Origin: Cucumis sativus
Lineage: Eukaryota > Streptophyta > Magnoliopsida > Cucurbitales > Cucurbitaceae
Direction of reading: 5' to 3'
Length of the DNA: 64,000 bases
NCBI RefSeq assembly: GCF_000004075.3
Contig: NC_026657.2
Span: 6,882,001 to 6,946,000 of the forward strand
Shown here: in pieces, positions 62,272 to 64,000 of the stretch
Layout: each line of letters begins with the position of its first letter
Position numbering within the stretch: position 1 is the stretch's first letter
Position numbers and translations under genes: made by a program
Notes under the pieces: generated by a model
What the model was told of the DNA's origin: nothing
The model's input: only the letters and a program-made list of their open reading frames with translations
Databases searched by the model: none

Positions 62272-64000
62272 TTGAGATTGGCATTTTTAACATTTAGTGG
62301 AATAAAGGGCAAGAATAGAACTTTAATTAATTAGTCATAATTGGCCCCACAAACAGAGTGCTACATGTGAACTTTGACCCAATATTAGAAGCATCAATGA
62401 TCCCAAGGTTTCATAAACAAAATTTGTCACAATTGGCAACTCATTAACCTTCTCTTTAATTTTCATTATTTTATTGATTTGATTGACCATTTAAGTTAGA
62501 TTATACCATGTTTATCAAGTAGATCACTCAAATATTTCAATTCCTCTTGATGTTTTTATTATATACTGTAGTAATGTAGAAATAGCCCACATTGTCATTA
62601 AATAACATATATGCATGGTAGAGAATAATAAAGTGATCATAAAGTGCTTCCAAGAGGAAAATTTATGTTATAGATGGTTTTTTTTTTTTTTTTTTTAGTT
62701 TTGTGTGGAAGTTATATTGGATGTATTTATGAGAATTGGGAGGATAGAGAAAAGTTTTAATTTAATGTATAGATGACAAAGAACAAGAATGTCGTGATGC
62801 AAGTTTGAAGCTTTCACATGCTTTTAATTTATCTCTATCTTTCTTTTCATGTTTGGATAACTCTGTATCAATAAGATCATGAGCATCTCAAGGGCTTCCC
62901 AACTCTAAGTTATACTAACATTTAACATTTGCTTCATTTAACTTTTTTCACATGTTTAACTAGGAGTTTGACAATAAGTAATAAAAGATTAAATAAAAAT
63001 TAACATTTTGAAAAGGAAAAAAAAAAACAGTTTTTCTTTAATGATCTATGTGAATTTGCAAATAAACAATTTTTCAAACAAAATTTTTAAAATTCGTTCT
63101 TATTTATAGTTTAAATAACCTTTTCGAGCGATAGAAACCTCAAAGTCGCGTTGATTAGATCCCAATTGTTAGGTAGAGTTGTCTTTGTTTTTCTTTCTTG
63201 CTTTAATATTGGTGAATGTATTCACCAACCTTCACATGTCCTTAATCTTTGCAGGATTTTACTCTCTCTCTTGTTGTTTTCTTGTCAAAGAGAGAGGCTT
63301 ATTTGTGATGAGATTGGATAATGACAAAAGGGGAATGAGACTTGTAATTCTCTTTTTCTTTCCTTTTCCCTTTATTGTTTTTACATACAAACGCATATAT
63401 ACGATGAAGTTCGACACACTTATCTTCTCATTTATATGATATTATCTATTTTGAATATTTTAGGTTTTACCTTTTAATTTCACCTAAAGACTTTCATACC
63501 AACGAAAATAGTTATTTTTGTTTATACTTAGATAGAATGATGCTTAATTATATAAATACAAATTTAAAATGCCAAGGTTGGTTTTCATTTTTTATATTTA
63601 TTTATTTTAGTTCATATATTTTAAGAAAATTACACTTTTGTTATTGAATTGAACTTTTTGGAAGTAGGTGAACTAAAGGATGACAGACATTTTGAAGAAA
63701 GAAAAAAAAAAAAACTAAAGTTATAACTAAAGTGATTAAAGTTGTATTTAAATCTATTATTGACTTTTTCTCTAAGAATTTATCACATTATTCCTCCTAG
63801 ACAGTTGAAAATTGCACATTGTAGGGTAAGTTGGCTAATTAACAGCTTCCAAATTAGAGTTTGTTGATTGAAACCATGGTTGGAGCACTTGTAATAAAAG
63901 AGCTTAGAACATAAAAATGTAGCATAATATAGTAGTAATGAACTTTAATTCTAGTCTTAGACTTGGAATAAATGCAAAGTTCGTTTTAATTAAACAATAA

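Larger units (their letters stand above)
60248..64000. other. AT-rich intergenic to the window end, no gene seen
   Basis: No coding sequence with family resemblance on either strand. It contains homopolymer T/A runs, small tandem repeats at 62020-62067 and 62232-62271, and short open frames made of hydrophobic low-complexity residues. No start of another gene is visible before the window ends. Confidence 0.5.

Noticed and set aside
1..64000. CRISPR arrays, bacterial operons, riboswitches, phage or viral genes
   Set aside because: The DNA is plant nuclear. No regularly spaced direct repeats with spacers were seen, and no viral or bacterial coding was recognised.

Overview
This window is nuclear DNA from a flowering plant. 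It is AT-rich, its genes have GT-AG introns, and every intact gene encodes a plant-type protein. I suspect a cucurbit (Cucumis-like) from protein wording and repeat flavour I recall, but that is a guess. All exon coordinates were derived by hand: I matched splice sites to reading-frame continuity and to conserved protein families. Each multi-exon model below sums to an intact open frame.

Layout: (1) 1.6-14.6 kb, plus strand, a 15-exon gene for a 2491-aa DmX/Rabconnectin-3/Rav1-type WD40 protein. (2) 17.8-19.5 kb, plus strand, a two-coding-exon gene for a 474-aa plant-specific tail-anchored protein, with a 5'UTR intron. (3) 20.5-21.4 kb, minus strand, a small DUF688-like gene with a short, easily missed last exon. 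(4) 25.9-28.9 kb, minus strand, an intronless exportin-2 (CAS/CSE1) gene with a probable 3'UTR intron whose donor abuts the stop codon. (5) 28.9-37.1 kb, AT-rich intergenic DNA holding two promoter-like islands: a site II (TGGGCC) cluster and a G-box (CACGTG) cluster with an orphan TATA box. (6) 37.8-39.7 kb, plus strand, a single-exon MYC-type bHLH factor, bHLH13/JAM2-like. (7) 39.7-45.1 kb, AT-rich spacer. (8) 45.1-47.7 kb, minus strand, a four-exon gene joining a KELP/PC4 transcriptional coactivator in frame to a copia-type retrotransposon GAG with a CCHC knuckle. (9) 47.9 kb, minus strand, tRNA-Gln(CUG). (10) 48.7-50.4 kb, plus strand, CYP703A (pollen-wall lauric acid hydroxylase). (11) 51.8-57.8 kb, plus strand, a 12-exon WRC/RING/JmjC histone demethylase of the KDM3 (JMJ25/JMJ27) group. 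(12) 57.8-64 kb, possible 3'UTR exons, an inverted-repeat MITE-like element and AT-rich spacer.

From memory, Arabidopsis has the same neighbours split over three loci: AT2G46510-AT2G46560 (bHLH, CAS, small protein, membrane protein, WD40 protein), AT1G01260-AT1G01280 (bHLH13, CYP703A2) and AT4G00980-AT4G00990 (CCHC-knuckle protein, JMJ27). The window therefore looks like a less fractionated version of one ancestral eudicot segment. These are independent housekeeping and regulatory genes, not an operon or a pathway cluster.

The most interesting object is the KELP-GAG fusion. Its third intron begins GTGAG, and an in-frame TGA lies inside that donor. Splicing therefore gives a 468-aa KELP-GAG protein, while intron retention gives a normal-length 171-aa KELP.
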